Of a stretch of 64,000 nt of DNA, positions 16,673 through 28,988 are shown one piece after another. The notes below the pieces were generated by a model. That model had not been told where the DNA came from and did no database searches. It saw only the letters and a program-made list of their open reading frames with translations. How positions within the stretch are numbered: the first letter of the stretch is position 1; each line of letters begins with the position of its first letter. A program made the position numbers and the translations under genes. The DNA is taken from the NCBI GenBank assembly GCA_027306585.1, contig DAHUZJ010000104.1, positions 57,499-121,498 of the forward strand. The letters run 5' to 3'. Origin of the DNA: Acidimicrobiaceae bacterium. GTDB taxonomy: Bacteria > Actinomycetota > Acidimicrobiia > Acidimicrobiales > RAAP-2.

Positions 16673-17455
16673 GTGGAGGACGCCATCCGCACCATCGACG
16701 CCGAGCGCTTCGCCGCCGACGCCCTGCACGACGCCAAGGCCGGCCGTGCCGTGACCGTGTGCGTCCCGGCCCGGGACGAGGCGGCCACTGTCGGTCCGGT
16801 CGTCGACGCCGTACGCCGGGCCCACCTGGTGGCGGCCCGGGGGTCGGGCCTCGTGGACGAGCTGCTGGTGGTGGACGACGCCTCGACCGACGGCACGGGC
16901 GCGGTGGCCGCCGAAGCCGGCGCCACGGTGCTGCGGCTCTCCCGCTCCGCCGGCAAGGGCGCGGCCATGCGGGCGGGCCTCGCGGCAGCGGCGGGCGATC
17001 TCGTGGTGTTCCTCGACGCCGACGTCGAGAACACGAGCGGCATCTTCGTCTCCGGCCTCCTCGGCCCCCTGCTCCTGGACGAGGACGTGGCGCTGGTCAA
17101 GGGGTGCTACGAGCGGCCCCTGGCGGGAGACCCCTCGGGGGGCGGGCGGGTCACCGAGCTCATGGCCCGCCCGCTCCTCGAGGTGCTCTTCCCGGAGCTG
17201 TCCGAGGTCCGCCAGCCGCTGGCCGGGGAGACGGCGGCGCCCCGGGAGGTGCTCGAGAAGGTGGAGTTCGAGCCCGGCTACGGCGTGGAGATGGGATTGC
17301 TGCTCGACGTGGCCCACCGCTTCGGGGTGGGGTCGATCGCCCAGGTCGACCTCGGGCGGCGGGTCCACCGGAACCGCCCCCTCGACGAGCTGCGCCCCCA
17401 GGCGGTCGAGGTCCTCCAGGCAGCGCTGGCCCGGGTCCGGCCGCAGCCGGGCTGA
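16673..17455 (+). CDS. gpgS: Glucosyl-3-phosphoglycerate synthase-like glycosyltransferase (GT81)
   Basis: A 260-residue GT-A glycosyltransferase. VTVCVPARDEAATVGPVV begins the fold; VVDDASTDGT and FLDADVEN supply the nucleotide-sugar and metal sites (DxD). PGYGVEMGLLLDVAHRFG and SIAQVDLGRRVHRN near the end are GpgS hallmarks. Known reaction: 3-phosphoglycerate plus NDP-glucose to glucosyl-3-phosphoglycerate, the first step to glucosylglycerate and, in mycobacteria, methylglucose lipopolysaccharide. It is shorter than the about 320 residues of mycobacterial GpgS, mainly at the C-terminus. GTG 16673 is the start in frame with the N-terminal helix. Confidence 0.85.
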   Translation: MEDAIRTIDAERFAADALHDAKAGRAVTVCVPARDEAATVGPVVDAVRRAHLVAARGSGLVDELLVVDDASTDGTGAVAAEAGATVLRLSRSAGKGAAMRAGLAAAAGDLVVFLDADVENTSGIFVSGLLGPLLLDEDVALVKGCYERPLAGDPSGGGRVTELMARPLLEVLFPELSEVRQPLAGETAAPREVLEKVEFEPGYGVEMGLLLDVAHRFGVGSIAQVDLGRRVHRNRPLDELRPQAVEVLQAALARVRPQPG

Positions 17456-17532
17456 CCGGCCTCGCCGACGCCCGTCGGCTCGCCGCAGGTCAGGGGGACG
17501 CCCGTCGGCCCAGGCCAGGTAGGGTCGTTTCG

Positions 17533-18919
17533 ATGGCCGACGTCGTCGTGGTCTCGAACCGCGGGCCGCTGTCCTTCCGGATGGAAGGGGACGAGCCGGT
17601 GCCGGCGGGTACGGCGGGCGGGCTCGCCGGCACCCTCTACCGGCTGCTCGTCGGCACGGGTGCCACGTGGGTCGCCTCGGCGATGGGCGAAGCGGACCGG
17701 CGGGCGGCGGCCGCCGGGCTGATGGCGGTCGGAGGCCTGCGGGTCGTCACCCTCGAGCCGGAGCCCGACGTCTACCGCATGGCCTACGACGTGGTGTCGA
17801 ACGCCAGCCTGTGGTTCGCCCACCACCACCTCTTCGACCTGCCACGCCGGCCCCGGCCCGACCGGCGCTGGACCGAGGCCTGGGACGCCTACCGCACCTT
17901 CAACCGCCAGTTCGCCGACCAGGTGGCGGCCGAGGCACCCGAGGGAGCCGCCGTCCTCGTGCAGGACTACCACCTGTCCCTGCTCGGGTCGATGCTCGCC
18001 GGGTCGCGACCCGACCTGCGGACCGTGCACTTCAGCCACACGCCGTTCGCCGACCCGAACATGTTGCGGTGCCTGCCCGACCGGGCGGTCGGCGAGCTGC
18101 TCTCGGGGATGGCCGGGTTCGGCGCCTGCGGCTTCCACACGGCCCGCTGGGAAGCCGCCTTCCGGGCCGCGTTCGCCGACCCGACCCTGGCCGCCCTGGC
18201 CGGCACGGACACCCCGCCCCTCACCTTCGTCGTGCCGCTCGGCCCCAGTCCGGACGTCCTGGCGGACCAGGCCGCCTCGCCCGCGGTCGCCGCGGCGCGC
18301 CAGCGGCTCGACCGCGAGCTCGGGGACCGCAAGGTCGTGGTCCGCGTGGACCGCGTCGAGCTGTCGAAGAACCTGTTGCGAGGGTTGTGGGCCTTCGAAG
18401 AGCTCCTCGAGGTGCACCCGCGGTGGCGGGGCGAGGTGACGATGCTGGCGCTCGCCTACCCGTCTCGTCAGGGGCTGGCGGAGTACCTCGCCTACCGAGC
18501 CGAGGTCGAGCACACCGTCGACCGGATCAACGGGGCGTGGGGCGGCGGCGACTGGACGCCCGTGGTCCTCGACGTGGCCGACGACCTCGACCGGTCGATG
18601 GCCGCCCTCACCCGCTACGACGTCCTGCTCGTGAACCCGGTGCGGGACGGCCTCAACCTGGTCGCCAAGGAAGGGCCGCTCGTCAACACCACCGCCGGTG
18701 TCGTCGTGCTGTCGCGGGAGGCCGGGGCGTGGGAGGAGCTGTCGGGCGCCGCCGTCGGGGTCAACCCCTTCGACGTCGGGGGGACCGCCGAGGCCCTCGT
18801 ACAGGCCCTGGAGATGGACGCCGACGAACGAGCCCGGCGGGCCGGCTCGCTGCGGTCCACCGTCCGGGCGCAGACCGCCGCCGACTGGCTGCACCGGCAG
18901 CTGGAGGTGGCCGAGAGCC

Positions 18920-18939
<20 letters not shown>
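17533..18939 (+). CDS. GT20 family glycosyltransferase, OtsA-like
   Basis: A 468-residue GT20 protein. It begins ADVVVVSNRGPLSF and has the AGGLAGTL loop, VQDYHL and HFSHTPF near 140-170, the donor-binding pair in RVDRVELSKNLLRG near 275-285, and DGLNLVAKE near 375. Trehalose-6-phosphate synthase (UDP-glucose plus glucose-6-phosphate) is the best-known activity. The SNRGP start and divergent acceptor half leave room for a different acceptor such as glycerol-3-phosphate. It follows gpgS by 77 bp and converges on an OtsB-type phosphatase with 20 bp of overlap. Confidence 0.82.
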
Positions 18940-19708
<769 letters not shown>

Positions 19709-19719
19709 GCGCCCGCCCG

Positions 19720-20283
19720 TCAGGATGTGCCCGCCGTCACCTGGGGCGCGAGGTCCGGACCGACCACGAGGACCACGGACGCCGCTGTCGCCGCGGGTAC
19801 CGGCACGGTCGACGAGAGCGGCTGGACCACAGAAGGCTTCAGCCCGAGCGAGCTGGCGATGGCCGTCGCCGCCCCCTGCTGGCCGGAGGCGTAGTAGACG
19901 GCAGACGCCGCGGCGGCGGTCGTGGTTGTCGTCGGTGTCAGGGTCCCCCAGCCCGCCTTGGCCAGCTTGTTGGTGAAGAAGGTGGCGGCGCCGTTGACCG
20001 TGCCGCCGTTGGCGACCAGCACCTTGACGGCCGTCGACGGCGCCACCGGGGGCGCGGTGGTCGTCGTCGAGGACGTGGTGGTGGTCTGCGTGGTGGCCGC
20101 GCTCGCCTGGTTCGACTTGCCCGGGCCGTGGTCGACCCGCAGCAGCGCCACCCCGAGCAGGACGGCGACGGCGAGGAGGACGACCGCCTTCACCTTGGCG
20201 ACACCCCCACCACGGTTGGACGGCCCGCCCTCGTGGACGTGGCCAGGACGGCGCCCGTGCTCACGGGTGGGGGGGGTGGTCAC
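19720..20283 (-). CDS. Membrane-anchored LytR C-terminal (LytR_C) domain protein
   Basis: A 187-residue protein: a basic N-terminus, one membrane helix at about 28-45 (VKAVVLLAVAVLLGVALLRV), a Thr/Ser-rich linker with repeated T residues, then a LytR_C domain that begins VKVLVANGGTVNGAATFFTN and includes YYASGQQGAATAIASSLG. (Segments are given at up to 20 residues.) Such domains follow LCP cell-wall ligases or stand alone, exposed outside the membrane. The exact role is unknown. GTG 20283 is a moderate choice; an in-frame upstream ATG would add about 14 residues. Confidence 0.75.
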   Translation of the reverse strand: MTTPPTREHGRRPGHVHEGGPSNRGGGVAKVKAVVLLAVAVLLGVALLRVDHGPGKSNQASAATTQTTTTSSTTTTAPPVAPSTAVKVLVANGGTVNGAATFFTNKLAKAGWGTLTPTTTTTAAAASAVYYASGQQGAATAIASSLGLKPSVVQPLSSTVPVPAATAASVVLVVGPDLAPQVTAGTS

Positions 20284-20378
20284 CGGCTCAGCCTGCCAAC
20301 GCCCGTACCGGGGCGCAAGCATCGTCGCGTGACCTGGGCCGCGGCGGGGCCGCGGCGGCGCCACGGCGGCCGGGCGCC

Positions 20379-21461
20379 CTATCGCGAGGGCGCGGACGCC
20401 GCCCGCTGGCGCGCCACCTCGAAACAGGCGACGGCGCCCGCCACGCCCACGTTGAGCGACGGCAAGGTCCCGTGCTGGGGGATGGCCACCACGTCGTCGC
20501 ACCGGCGGCGGACCAGCGGTGGCAGGCCCCGCTCCTCGGCGCCGACGACGAGCGCCACGCCTCGGTCACCGAGCGATAGGTCGTAGAGGGACCGCTCGGC
20601 CTCCCCCGCGAGCCCGATCGTCCACACGTCGAGCTCACGCAGCTGCGCCAGGGCAGCGGGGACACCCCCGACCTGGGCGAAGGCAAGGTGCTCGACGGCG
20701 CCGGCCGCCACCTTCGTCACCGTGGGCGAGAGGTGCGCCGTCCGGTGCCGGGGCAGGACCACCCCGGTCACGCCGGCGCACTCGGCGCTGCGCAGCAGCG
20801 CACCCAGGTTGCGCGGGTCGGTCACGCCGGCTACCACCAGCAGGAACGCCGGACGCCCGCCTGTCCCCGACGCCAGGTCCTCGAGGGGCACCGATGTGAC
20901 CGGCCGGGCCCGCGCCACCACGCCCTGGGGTGCTTCGGTGTGCGCCGTGGCGTCGAGGCGAGCCCGGGGCACCACCTCCAGCCGCACCCGGCGCCGGGCG
21001 GCCAGCGCCTCGATCTCGTCGAGCTGGGGCGAGGGGTCGAGCCCGTCCGCCATCCACACCGACACGACGGGCCGCCGTCCGGCCGCGAGCAGTTCCCGGA
21101 CGGCGCGGCGTCCCTCCACCTGGTCACCGCCGAGATCCTCCCGACCGGCCCGCCCCGCCGGCCCGGCCCCGCGTCCTCGGCCGGTCCGGCCGGCCGCTCC
21201 GCCTTGGCCGGTCCGGCCGGCCGCTCCGCCTTGCCGGCTCCGCCCCGCCGATCCGGTCCGGCCGGCTGACGGCACGCGCCGATCGGGCCGATCGGTCGGA
21301 CTGTCGCGTCGGCTCCCCGTCCGCCCTGTGCCAGCCCGGCCACCGCCACCCTGTCGGTCGTGACCCCCGGGTCGCCCCTGGCCAGCGCCGCGCGCCTGGC
21401 CGCCAGTACCACGCCGCCCGCCGCCGCCCGAGCCCCCGTGCCGTCCCGCGCCTGGCGTCAC
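20379..21461 (-). CDS. rlmB: 23S rRNA (guanosine-2'-O-)-methyltransferase RlmB-like
   Basis: A 360-residue SpoU/TrmH methyltransferase. After about 105 Gly/Arg-rich, disordered residues comes the substrate-binding domain (VEGRRAVRELLAAGRRPV) and the trefoil-knot domain with DPRNLGALLRSAECAGV, LVVGAEERGLPPLV and IPQHGTLPSLNVGVAGAV, the three SpoU motifs. RlmB methylates G2251 of 23S rRNA. GTG 21461 overlaps the ispF stop (GTGA). In mycobacteria cysS lies between ispF and this gene; here it does not. The N-terminal tail includes a 9-residue unit repeated by a 27-bp DNA duplication. Confidence 0.9.
   Translation of the reverse strand: MTPGAGRHGGSGGGGRRGTGGQARGAGQGRPGGHDRQGGGGRAGTGRTGSRRDSPTDRPDRRVPSAGRTGSAGRSRQGGAAGRTGQGGAAGRTGRGRGAGPAGRAGREDLGGDQVEGRRAVRELLAAGRRPVVSVWMADGLDPSPQLDEIEALAARRRVRLEVVPRARLDATAHTEAPQGVVARARPVTSVPLEDLASGTGGRPAFLLVVAGVTDPRNLGALLRSAECAGVTGVVLPRHRTAHLSPTVTKVAAGAVEHLAFAQVGGVPAALAQLRELDVWTIGLAGEAERSLYDLSLGDRGVALVVGAEERGLPPLVRRRCDDVVAIPQHGTLPSLNVGVAGAVACFEVARQRAASAPSR
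21179..21232 (-). repeat. Two perfect 27-bp tandem copies in rlmB 5' region
   Basis: 21179-21205 and 21206-21232 are identical. The unit is in frame and encodes QGGAAGRTG twice within the disordered N-terminal tail of RlmB. Confidence 0.9.
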
Positions 21462-21964
21462 GGGACCGGGTCTCCGGTGCCCGCGTCGGCGGTGCCGGCC
21501 ATGAGCACCACCGCCAGGCAGGCGATGCCCTCGACGCGGCCGAGTGCGCCCATCCCTTCGGCGCGCGTCGCCTTCACCGACACGGGCGCGCCCACGACGT
21601 CGCCCAGGCGTGCGGCCATGCGGTCCACGTGCGGCGCCAGCTTCGGTGCCTCGGCGACCACCGTGCAGTCGGCATTGAGGGGACGGAAGCCGACGGCGGC
21701 GGCCTTGGCGACGACCTGGGCGAGGAGCTGCAGGCTGTCGGCGCCCGCCCAGGCCGGATCGGTGTCGGGGAAGTGCCGGCCGAGGTCGCCCAAGCCGGCC
21801 GCCCCGAGCAGGGCGTCGGCCAGGGCGTGGGCCAGGGCGTCGGCGTCGCTGTGCCCGGCGAGGCCGGTGGCACCCTCGATGACCACACCGCCCAGGACGA
21901 GGTGGCGCGCCGGATCGTCGGCGAAGCGGTGGACGTCGAACCCCTGACCGATCCGGAGGTTCAC
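21458..21964 (-). CDS. ispF: 2-C-methyl-D-erythritol 2,4-cyclodiphosphate synthase
   Basis: A 168-residue IspF of the MEP isoprenoid pathway, which cyclises the CDP-ME-2-phosphate. It begins RIGQGFDVHRF, whose Asp and His bind zinc, and has GLAGHSDADALAHALADALLG (zinc His) and GDLGRHFPDTDPAWAGADS, then the KATRAEGMGALGR end. (Given in parts.) Its ATG overlaps the ispD stop and its stop overlaps rlmB, so ispD-ispF-rlmB are translationally coupled. Confidence 0.97.
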   Translation of the reverse strand: MNLRIGQGFDVHRFADDPARHLVLGGVVIEGATGLAGHSDADALAHALADALLGAAGLGDLGRHFPDTDPAWAGADSLQLLAQVVAKAAAVGFRPLNADCTVVAEAPKLAPHVDRMAARLGDVVGAPVSVKATRAEGMGALGRVEGIACLAVVLMAGTADAGTGDPVP

Positions 21965-22674
21965 CGCACCTCCGCCAGCAGGTGCTCGGCGTAGACGAGG
22001 TCCGAGGGCGTGGTCAGCTTCAGGTTGCCCGGATCCCCGGCCACGACCCGCACGACCCCGCCCATGGCCTCGACCAGGCCGGCGTCGTCGGTGGCGTCAC
22101 CGCCGCCAGCGTGGGCGCGGCGCAGGGCGTCGGCCCGGAAGGCCTGAGGGGTCTGGACGGCGACCACTCCGTCGCGATCGACGGTTCCCACGACCGTCAC
22201 GCCGTCATCGGCCACGCGCTTGAGGGTGTCGGCGACCGGCACGGCGCAGATCGCCCCGGCCACCTCCACCGCCCGATCGCCGGGACGGCGGGGACCCTCG
22301 CCGGGCGAGCCGGCCGGCTCGTCCAGGGCCGCCACCACCGCCCGGAAGAGGTCGGGCCCGGCGAGCGGCCGGGCGGCGTCGTGGACCACGACGATCGCCG
22401 CCGCCCGTGGGACGGCGGCCAGCCCGTGCCGCACCGAGGCGGAGCGGGTGGCGCCGCCGGGCACCGCCACGTCGGCACCGAACGGCGCCTCGTCCCCGGG
22501 CGCGATGCGGTCGGGCGGGAGCACCAGGACGACACCCTCGGCCACCGCCCGCGCCGCCGCCACGGCCCACGTCGCGACCGGCCGCCCGCCGAGCTCCTCG
22601 AACTGCTTGGGGCGCCCGAAACGGCTCCCGGAGCCGCCGGCCACCACCACGGCCCACACCGTACCGGCCGCCAT
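21961..22674 (-). CDS. ispD: 2-C-methyl-D-erythritol 4-phosphate cytidylyltransferase
   Basis: A 237-residue IspD that makes CDP-ME from MEP and CTP. VVVAGGSGSRFGRPKQFEEL near the start is the CTP-binding signature. VVVHDAARPLAGPDL and the later AVQTPQAFRADAL and GNLKLTTPSDLVYAE are family marks. It lies directly after carD (32-bp gap) and overlaps ispF by ATGA. It has an insertion rich in Pro/Gly/Arg near residue 125, which is a surface loop position. Confidence 0.97.
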   Translation of the reverse strand: MAAGTVWAVVVAGGSGSRFGRPKQFEELGGRPVATWAVAAARAVAEGVVLVLPPDRIAPGDEAPFGADVAVPGGATRSASVRHGLAAVPRAAAIVVVHDAARPLAGPDLFRAVVAALDEPAGSPGEGPRRPGDRAVEVAGAICAVPVADTLKRVADDGVTVVGTVDRDGVVAVQTPQAFRADALRRAHAGGGDATDDAGLVEAMGGVVRVVAGDPGNLKLTTPSDLVYAEHLLAEVR

Positions 22675-22706
22675 GCCACCCCCCGCCCGTCGTCCGTTGC
22701 CGCGGG

Positions 22707-23201
22707 TTACGGCAGTGCCTCGTTGAGCCGCTGCTCGGCCGCCTCCTCGTCCACGCCGAGGGCGAAGGTCAGCTCCGACACGAGGATCTGGCGGGCCCGG
22801 CTGAGCATCCGCTTCTCCCCGGCCGAGAGGCCCTTGTCCTTGTCGCGGATCGAGAGGTTCCGCACCACCTCGGCCACCTGGTAGATGTCCCCCGAGCGGA
22901 GCTTCTCGGAGTGGTTCTTGTAGCGCCGCGACCAGTTGGTCGGCATCCGCGCCTCCTTCTTGCGGAGGACGGCGAACACCTCCTCGACCTCTTCGTCGTT
23001 GATGACCTCGCGCAACCCGACGCCCTCGGTGTTGTCGGCCGGGACCATGAGGGTCAGGTCCCCGTACGCCAAGCGGAGCACGAGGTACTCGCGCTTCTGC
23101 CCGAACGCCACCTTGGTCTCGCGCTTCTCGACCACGGCAGCGCCGTGGTGCGGGTAGACGACCTTGTCACCAACCTCGAACACCGGACTCCCTTGCGACA
23201 T
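22707..23201 (-). CDS. carD: CarD-type RNA polymerase-binding transcription regulator
   Basis: A 164-residue CarD. The RNA polymerase interaction domain (1-55, FEVGDKVVYPHHGAAVVEKR and EYLVLRLAYGDLTLMVP) is followed by the DNA-binding helical domain with RKKEARMPTNWSRRYKNH, which contains the conserved Trp that stabilises open complexes. CarD helps start transcription at rRNA and many other promoters in actinobacteria. An extended -10-like sequence lies about 95 bp upstream. It heads carD-ispD-ispF-rlmB. Confidence 0.97.
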   Translation of the reverse strand: MSQGSPVFEVGDKVVYPHHGAAVVEKRETKVAFGQKREYLVLRLAYGDLTLMVPADNTEGVGLREVINDEEVEEVFAVLRKKEARMPTNWSRRYKNHSEKLRSGDIYQVAEVVRNLSIRDKDKGLSAGEKRMLSRARQILVSELTFALGVDEEAAEQRLNEALP

Positions 23202-23294
23202 GGTGGGCGGATGGCCGCAGCGGCGCGGGTGCGGCGGCGGCGAGCAGCCGGCAGACGGTCGGCCGGCACGCCGCCGGCGCCTCAGCGGCGCGCC

Positions 23295-23300
23295 ATTTTA
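23295..23300 (-). promoter_or_regulatory. Candidate extended -10 box of the carD promoter
   Basis: On the minus strand TGG precedes TAAAAT, a TGN-extended -10 element that stands out in a very GC-rich gap. It would give a leader of about 87 bases before carD. No good -35 box is visible, as is common for extended -10 promoters. Confidence 0.45.
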
Positions 23301-23333
23301 CCAGGCCGGGCGCTCCTCCCCATCGGAGCTCGC

Positions 23334-24560
23334 TCATTCGTAGCGCTCGAGGATGCTGGCTTCGACCATCCGGGCGAGGCCGTCCTTGACCGCCCGGGCC
23401 TTCGCCTCCCCGACCCCGCCCACCTGCTCGAGGTCGGCGAGCGACGCCTGCATGAGCTGCGGCAGGGTCATGAACCGCTCGACGATGCGGTGGATGATGG
23501 CGTCCGAGACCCGGGGCAGCCGATGGAGGAGCCGGTACCCGCGGGCCTCGACCGCCCGGTCGAGCACCCCCGGAACGGGCAGGAGGCCCAGCACCGCCGC
23601 CACCGCCGATCGGCCCAGCAGCTCGTCGTAGGAGAGCTGGTGCAGGACGGCGAGGGCTCGGTCGGCCAGCTCCTCCCGGGTGAGGCGGGCGGCACCGACT
23701 CGGATACCGGCCACGAAGCGCCCGTCGCCCCGGCGCTCGTCGGGACGGGCGGCACCGTTGGACCTCTCGTCGGCGTGGCCAACGCCGATGCCGTCGCCGG
23801 CGACGGCCGCGGCGCCGTCGACATGGGCCACGCCGTCGACCACGTAGTCGAGCGCCACCAATCGGAGCGTGTCCTCCACGCCGGCACCGAGCTCCTCGAT
23901 CTGGAGGCGAATGAGCCGCCCGTCCTCGCCCAGCTCGACCAGGTAGTCCTCGATCTCGGACATGAAGCGGACGACCATCTCGCCGGGCTGCAGGACGGCG
24001 ACGACGTCGCTGACCGACACGGTGTCCTCGACCTCGAGGGTGGAGAGCAGGGCGAGCGCCAGGTCGTAGCGGGTCTTGAACCGCTGCACGGCGGCGATGG
24101 CCTGCGTCGCCTGGTCGACGAGCCGTCCGGTGGGATGCAGGGTGTGACGTTGCGTGCCCCGGTAGATCGACACGGTCGCCATCGCCTCGGACACGGTGAT
24201 GACCGGGACGTCGATGGAGCGGGCCACCCGCTCCGCCGTGCGGTGACGCGTACCGGTCTCGGTCGTCGGGATCGACGCCCGGGGCATGAGGTGCACGTTG
24301 GCGCGGGCGATGCGGGAGGCGTCAGCCGTGAGGATGACGGCACCGTCCATCTTGCACAGCTCGGACAGCCGCTGAGGGCTGAACTCGGCGTCCAGGAGGA
24401 ACCCTCCCGTGCAGATGGAGAGGACGGCGGGATCGTCCCCGACCACCACCAGGGCGCCGCGTTTCGCCTGAAGGACGCGGTCGAGCCCTTCACGTAGCGG
24501 CGTTCCCGGGGCGACGAGGGCCAGCGCCTCCCGCAGCGCTTCGCTGCCGTGGTCGGCCAC
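23334..24560 (-). CDS. disA: DNA integrity scanning diadenylate cyclase DisA
   Basis: A 408-residue DisA, which makes c-di-AMP from two ATP. The DAC domain has MDGAVILTADASRI and TGTRHRTAERVA (the DGA and RHR motifs). A central helical linker with an extra Gly/Asp/Arg-rich insertion near 255-290 leads to the C-terminal helix-hairpin-helix domain (LADLEQVGGVGEAKARAVKDG). The GTG at 24560 starts at the conserved helix. It lies just downstream of radA, the usual actinobacterial and Bacillus pairing, in which RadA modulates DisA. c-di-AMP receptors are not evident in the window. Confidence 0.95.
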   Translation of the reverse strand: MADHGSEALREALALVAPGTPLREGLDRVLQAKRGALVVVGDDPAVLSICTGGFLLDAEFSPQRLSELCKMDGAVILTADASRIARANVHLMPRASIPTTETGTRHRTAERVARSIDVPVITVSEAMATVSIYRGTQRHTLHPTGRLVDQATQAIAAVQRFKTRYDLALALLSTLEVEDTVSVSDVVAVLQPGEMVVRFMSEIEDYLVELGEDGRLIRLQIEELGAGVEDTLRLVALDYVVDGVAHVDGAAAVAGDGIGVGHADERSNGAARPDERRGDGRFVAGIRVGAARLTREELADRALAVLHQLSYDELLGRSAVAAVLGLLPVPGVLDRAVEARGYRLLHRLPRVSDAIIHRIVERFMTLPQLMQASLADLEQVGGVGEAKARAVKDGLARMVEASILERYE

Positions 24561-24619
24561 GATGGCATCGTACCCGGCCGCAACCTTGTCCCGGGACGAC
24601 AGCCGCCAATCTTGGCCGG

Positions 24620-26092
24620 TTACCGCAACCGGCCTTGGTGTGCCATGCCTCGGCCGGCCATGGCGGTGACCTCGGCGATGGCCCCGGCGGTGACCTCGGT
24701 GGTGACCTCGGCGGTGGCCCCGGTGGCGCGCCCGGCGCGTCCCCTGGCCGACGGCCCGAGAGCGACGGAGATGGCCTCGGCCACCGACGAGACCCGGATG
24801 GCGGTGACATCCGACGGCCCGGCGGGGGTGGCTCGGGGGACCAGGACGCGCGTGAACCCGAGCCGGGCCGCCTCGGCGAGCCGCCGATCGGCACCGATCA
24901 CCTGGCGCACCTCGCCGGCCAGGCCGACCTCACCGGAGGAGAGCAGGTCGGCGGGGAGCGGCACCCCCGTCGCCGCCGACGCGACGGCCAGGGCCAGCGG
25001 CAGGTCGGCCGAGGGCTCGGTGGCCCGGAGCCCTCCGGCCACTGAGGCGAAGACGTCCAGCTCGGCGAGCAGGATGCCGGCGCGAGCCTCCAGCACCGCG
25101 ACGACCGTCGTGAGGCGGCGCGCGTCCACCCCGAGGGCGGTGCGCCGAGGGGTGCCGGCCACCGTGCCCGTGGTCAGCGCCTGAACCTCGACGACCAGGG
25201 AGCGGCGGCCCTCGACGAGCGCCGTCACCGCGCTGCCGGCGACGTCGCTCCGCCGGTCGCCCAGCAGCAGCGGAGCCGGATCGGGGACGTCGGCCAGCCC
25301 CCGGTCGCCCATCTCGAACAGACCCACCTCGCCGGCTGGGCCGAACCGGTGCTTGACCGCACGCAGCAGCCGCAAGGCGTGGTGGCGGTCGCCCTCGAAG
25401 GCCACCACGGTGTCGACCAGGTGCTCGAGGGCCCGGGGCCCGGCGAGGTCGCCGTCCTTGGTGACATGGCCGACGAGCACCACGGCGGCGCCGGTCGATC
25501 GGGCGAGCCCAGCGAACGCCTCGACCGCCGCACGGACCTGGGAGAGGGCGCCGGCCGACGCACCCATCGCCGGGTCGGCCACGGTCTGGACCGAGTCGAC
25601 CACCACCAGTGCCGGGCGGAGCTGGCGCGCCGCGGCCTCCGCTTCGGTGAGGTCCGTCGTGGCGAGGACGTAGAGCGACTCGGGCAGGGGGCCGAGGCGC
25701 TCGGCACGGGCGCGCACCTGGGGCGCCGACTCCTCGGCCGACACGAGGAGCACCGGTCGTCCCCGACCGGCCGTGGATGCCATCACCTGGAGCAACAGGG
25801 TCGACTTGCCCACGCCCGGCTCCCCGAAGACGAGCGTCACCGATCCCGGGACGAGGCCGCCGGCCAGCACGCGGTCGACCTCCCCGATGCCGGTGGGGAC
25901 GGGACGTGCCAGGTGGCGGTCGACGGCAACCAGGGGGACGGGCGCCGCCGGATCCGCCGCCGTCGCCCCGGAAGGCGACGGGGCTTCGGGGGCGAGCGTC
26001 CCCCAGGCGCCGCAGTCGGCGCACCGCCCGAGCCAGCGCGGCGACCCGGCACCGCAGTCACTGCAGCGGTGGGCAGTGGAGGACCGAGGCAC
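24620..26092 (-). CDS. radA: DNA repair protein RadA
   Basis: A 490-residue RadA/Sms branch-migration ATPase. The N-terminal zinc finger is CSDCG then CADCG (residues 10-27), Walker A is GEPGVGKST near 90, Walker B VVVDSVQT, and the RadA motif reads KHRFG in place of KNRFG. The C-terminal Lon-like domain runs from about 300. A final low-complexity tail repeats EVT/AEVT units. RadA helps process recombination intermediates. It is followed by disA. Confidence 0.95.
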   Translation of the reverse strand: MPRSSTAHRCSDCGAGSPRWLGRCADCGAWGTLAPEAPSPSGATAADPAAPVPLVAVDRHLARPVPTGIGEVDRVLAGGLVPGSVTLVFGEPGVGKSTLLLQVMASTAGRGRPVLLVSAEESAPQVRARAERLGPLPESLYVLATTDLTEAEAAARQLRPALVVVDSVQTVADPAMGASAGALSQVRAAVEAFAGLARSTGAAVVLVGHVTKDGDLAGPRALEHLVDTVVAFEGDRHHALRLLRAVKHRFGPAGEVGLFEMGDRGLADVPDPAPLLLGDRRSDVAGSAVTALVEGRRSLVVEVQALTTGTVAGTPRRTALGVDARRLTTVVAVLEARAGILLAELDVFASVAGGLRATEPSADLPLALAVASAATGVPLPADLLSSGEVGLAGEVRQVIGADRRLAEAARLGFTRVLVPRATPAGPSDVTAIRVSSVAEAISVALGPSARGRAGRATGATAEVTTEVTAGAIAEVTAMAGRGMAHQGRLR

Positions 26093-26181
26093 GGCGGCAC
26101 CCTAGGGCGAGGATGTGACGGCCACCGGTGGCGGCCGGGCGGCCGGCGGGTGGCGCCCGGCAGCCGAGCTCCCGCCGAGCG

Positions 26182-26217
26182 CGCCAGAGCGCCGGCCTCG
26201 AGGCCGACGCTCTGGCG
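26182..26217 (-). terminator. Hairpin terminator candidate after clpC
   Basis: CGCCAGAGCG (26182-26191) pairs with CGCTCTGGCG (26208-26217), and the interior contains another self-complementary GGCCTCGAGGCC. On the minus strand it begins about 20 bases after the clpC stop and lies before radA. No clear T-tract follows. Confidence 0.7.
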
Positions 26218-26236
26218 ATCGTCCCTGGACGGGAGC

Positions 26237-28747
<2,511 letters not shown>

Positions 28748-28831
28748 GTGACCGCCTCCGTATGGCTCGGTTCCTTGATCAACTCTACCCGGAGGCCCCC
28801 CGAACACCGCCGCGGCGCTGATCGCTCCCCC

Positions 28832-28846
28832 GTATCGCGACGATAC
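28832..28846. promoter_or_regulatory. GTATCG-N3-CGATAC dyad between clpC and idsB
   Basis: A perfect 6-bp inverted repeat with a 3-bp spacer in the 241-bp divergent gap, about 85 bp upstream of clpC and 143 bp from idsB. It is flanked by C- and G-runs that extend the symmetry. It could be an operator for a stress regulator; no known consensus is matched. Confidence 0.4.
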
Positions 28847-28988
28847 CGGGTGGGGCCCCAAAAGGCACGGGTCCCGGCCCAATCGGCGACCGGGTCCCCG
28901 GCGGGTCCGGCGCCCCCGCACAACCGTGGGGGGCCGCGGAGGCCCGCTGTTGTCGTGCCTCCGCGGACGTCTAATAACCTGCACTCCA

